From Ramlibacter sp. (GTDB lineage Bacteria > Pseudomonadota > Gammaproteobacteria > Burkholderiales > Burkholderiaceae_C), in assembly GCA_028291885.1 (NCBI GenBank), contig JAQGNJ010000079.1, positions 1 to 37,018 of the forward strand: a stretch of 37,018 bases of DNA, in the 5' to 3' direction. Shown here in pieces: positions 35,901-37,018 of the stretch; position 1 is the stretch's first letter, and the number at the start of each line of letters is the position of its first letter. The position numbers and the translations under genes are program-made. The notes beneath the pieces were generated by a model. It worked only from the letters and a program-made list of their open reading frames with translations, was not told where the DNA came from and did not search any database.

Positions 35901-35918
35901 TTGATCAAGTTGATCAAC
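35901..35918 (-). promoter_or_regulatory. Tandem TTGATCAA palindromes adjoining the H1-like gene RBS
   Basis: TTGATCAA at 35901-35908 and 35910-35917 (9-bp period), abutting AAGGAG on the minus strand. Confidence 0.4.
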
Positions 35919-35964
35919 ATCAACTAAAGAAGCACTTCATGCTTGTTGGTTGCACGAAGCGATC

Positions 35965-35994
35965 CATGGAGTTGGGCTCGTGCCCAGCTCCATG
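35965..35994 (-). other. Stem-loop between nrdB and the H1-like gene
   Basis: CATGGAGTTGGGC-tcgt-GCCCAGCTCCATG, 13-position stem with one G.U pair. Confidence 0.6.
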
Positions 35995-36077
35995 AACACC
36001 GGTGCGCGAACCGTTCCCGCTCTTGTGGCGTGGTCGTCGGTTCGTGCGAATCTCGAGCTCATTCCCGTCTTGTTCCA

Positions 36078-37018
36078 CTAGTCCCAGCTCAGCGCGCCGC
36101 CGGACTGGTATTCGATCACGCGGGTTTCGAAGAAATTGCGCTCTTTCTTCAGGTCAATCATTTCGCTCATCCAGGGGAAGGGATTTTCCTCGTTCGGGAA
36201 AAGCGCTTCCAGGCCGATCTGCGTGGCGCGCCGGTTGGCGATGTAGCGCAGATAGCCCTTGAACATGGATGCGTTCATGCCCAGCACGCCGCGGGGCATG
36301 GTGTCTTCCGCATATTTGTATTCGAGCTCGACGGCCTTCTGGAACAGCACCTTGATCTCGGCCTTGAATTCGGCCGTCCACAGGTGCGGGTTCTCCAGCT
36401 TGAGCTGGTTGATCAGGTCGATGCCGAAATTGCAGTGCATCGATTCGTCGCGAAGGATGTACTGGTACTGCTCGGCGGCGCCGGTCATCTTGTTCTGCCG
36501 GCCGAGAGCCAGGATCTGGGTGAAGCCGACGTAGAAGAACAGGCCTTCCATCAGGCAGGCGAAGACGATGATCGATTTCAGCAGCTTCTGGTCGTTTTCC
36601 AGGGTGCCGGTCTCGAATTTCGGGTCGGTCAGGGTCTCGATGAACGGGATCAGGAACTGGTCCTTGTCGTGGATCGATTCGATCTCGTTGTAGGCGTTGA
36701 AGATTTCCTGCTCGTCCAGGCCGAGCGACTCGACGATGTACTGGTAGGCGTGGGTGTGGATCGCCTCTTCGAATGCCTGGCGCAGCAGGTACTGGCGGCA
36801 TTCCGGCGCCGTGATGTGGCGGTAGGTGCCCAGCACGATGTTGTTCGCGGCCAGCGAGTCGGCCGTCACGAAAAAGCCCAGGTTGCGCTTGACCAGGCGG
36901 CGCTCGTCTTCCGACAGGCCGTTCGGGCTCTTCCACAGCTCGATGTCGCGCTGCATGTTCACTTCCTGCGGCATCCAGTGGTTCGCGCAGCCGGCCAGGT
37001 AGTTGTCCCAGGCCCACT
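36078..37018 (-). CDS. nrdB: Class I ribonucleotide reductase beta subunit, 5' end beyond the window
   Basis: [101 protein letters not shown]. Confidence 0.97.
   Translation of the reverse strand, partial: WAWDNYLAGCANHWMPQEVNMQRDIELWKSPNGLSEDERRLVKRNLGFFVTADSLAANNIVLGTYRHITAPECRQYLLRQAFEEAIHTHAYQYIVESLGLDEQEIFNAYNEIESIHDKDQFLIPFIETLTDPKFETGTLENDQKLLKSIIVFACLMEGLFFYVGFTQILALGRQNKMTGAAEQYQYILRDESMHCNFGIDLINQLKLENPHLWTAEFKAEIKVLFQKAVELEYKYAEDTMPRGVLGMNASMFKGYLRYIANRRATQIGLEALFPNEENPFPWMSEMIDLKKERNFFETRVIEYQSGGALSWD

Noticed and set aside
35386-35904. Plus-strand Leu/Gly/Arg repeat ORF opposite the H1-like gene
   Set aside because: Antisense translation of AAKKA repeats; not a separate gene

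Overview
High-GC chromosomal window that looks like Burkholderiales/Comamonadaceae DNA (inferred from gene families and neighbourhood; no search was run). Contents left to right: partial ABC substrate-binding protein; OmpR-type response regulator and sensor kinase; small DUF4148-like secreted protein; archaic (Csu-like) chaperone-usher operon on the minus strand; htpG; a second five-gene surface-fibre-like operon on the minus strand, with two paralogous secreted subunits, a 160-aa secreted protein, a PapD-like chaperone and an atypical usher-like protein ending in an SdrD-B/carboxypeptidase-regulatory-like domain; ModA-like and Bug-type binding proteins, one Bug protein with a large internal deletion; srkA, a DUF2855 gene, ohr/ohrR, a FimV-like protein, an ABC-2 exporter, psd, amn, a FecR/DUF6600-like protein with a long R/A/Q-rich tail, gor, an MlaE/MlaD/lipoprotein operon without an ATPase gene, an FKBP PPIase, alkB, an HpcH/HpaI family gene, a degenerate HxlR/NTF2 divergent pair, an H1-like AAKKA-repeat protein, and nrdB (truncated by the window end). 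Strongest candidates for new biology: the second fibre operon (10501-15143), shared promoter motifs upstream of both pilus operons, and a GCTAA-N6-GCTAA direct repeat upstream of both the response regulator and the small secreted protein. No tRNA, rRNA, CRISPR array or transposase was recognised.
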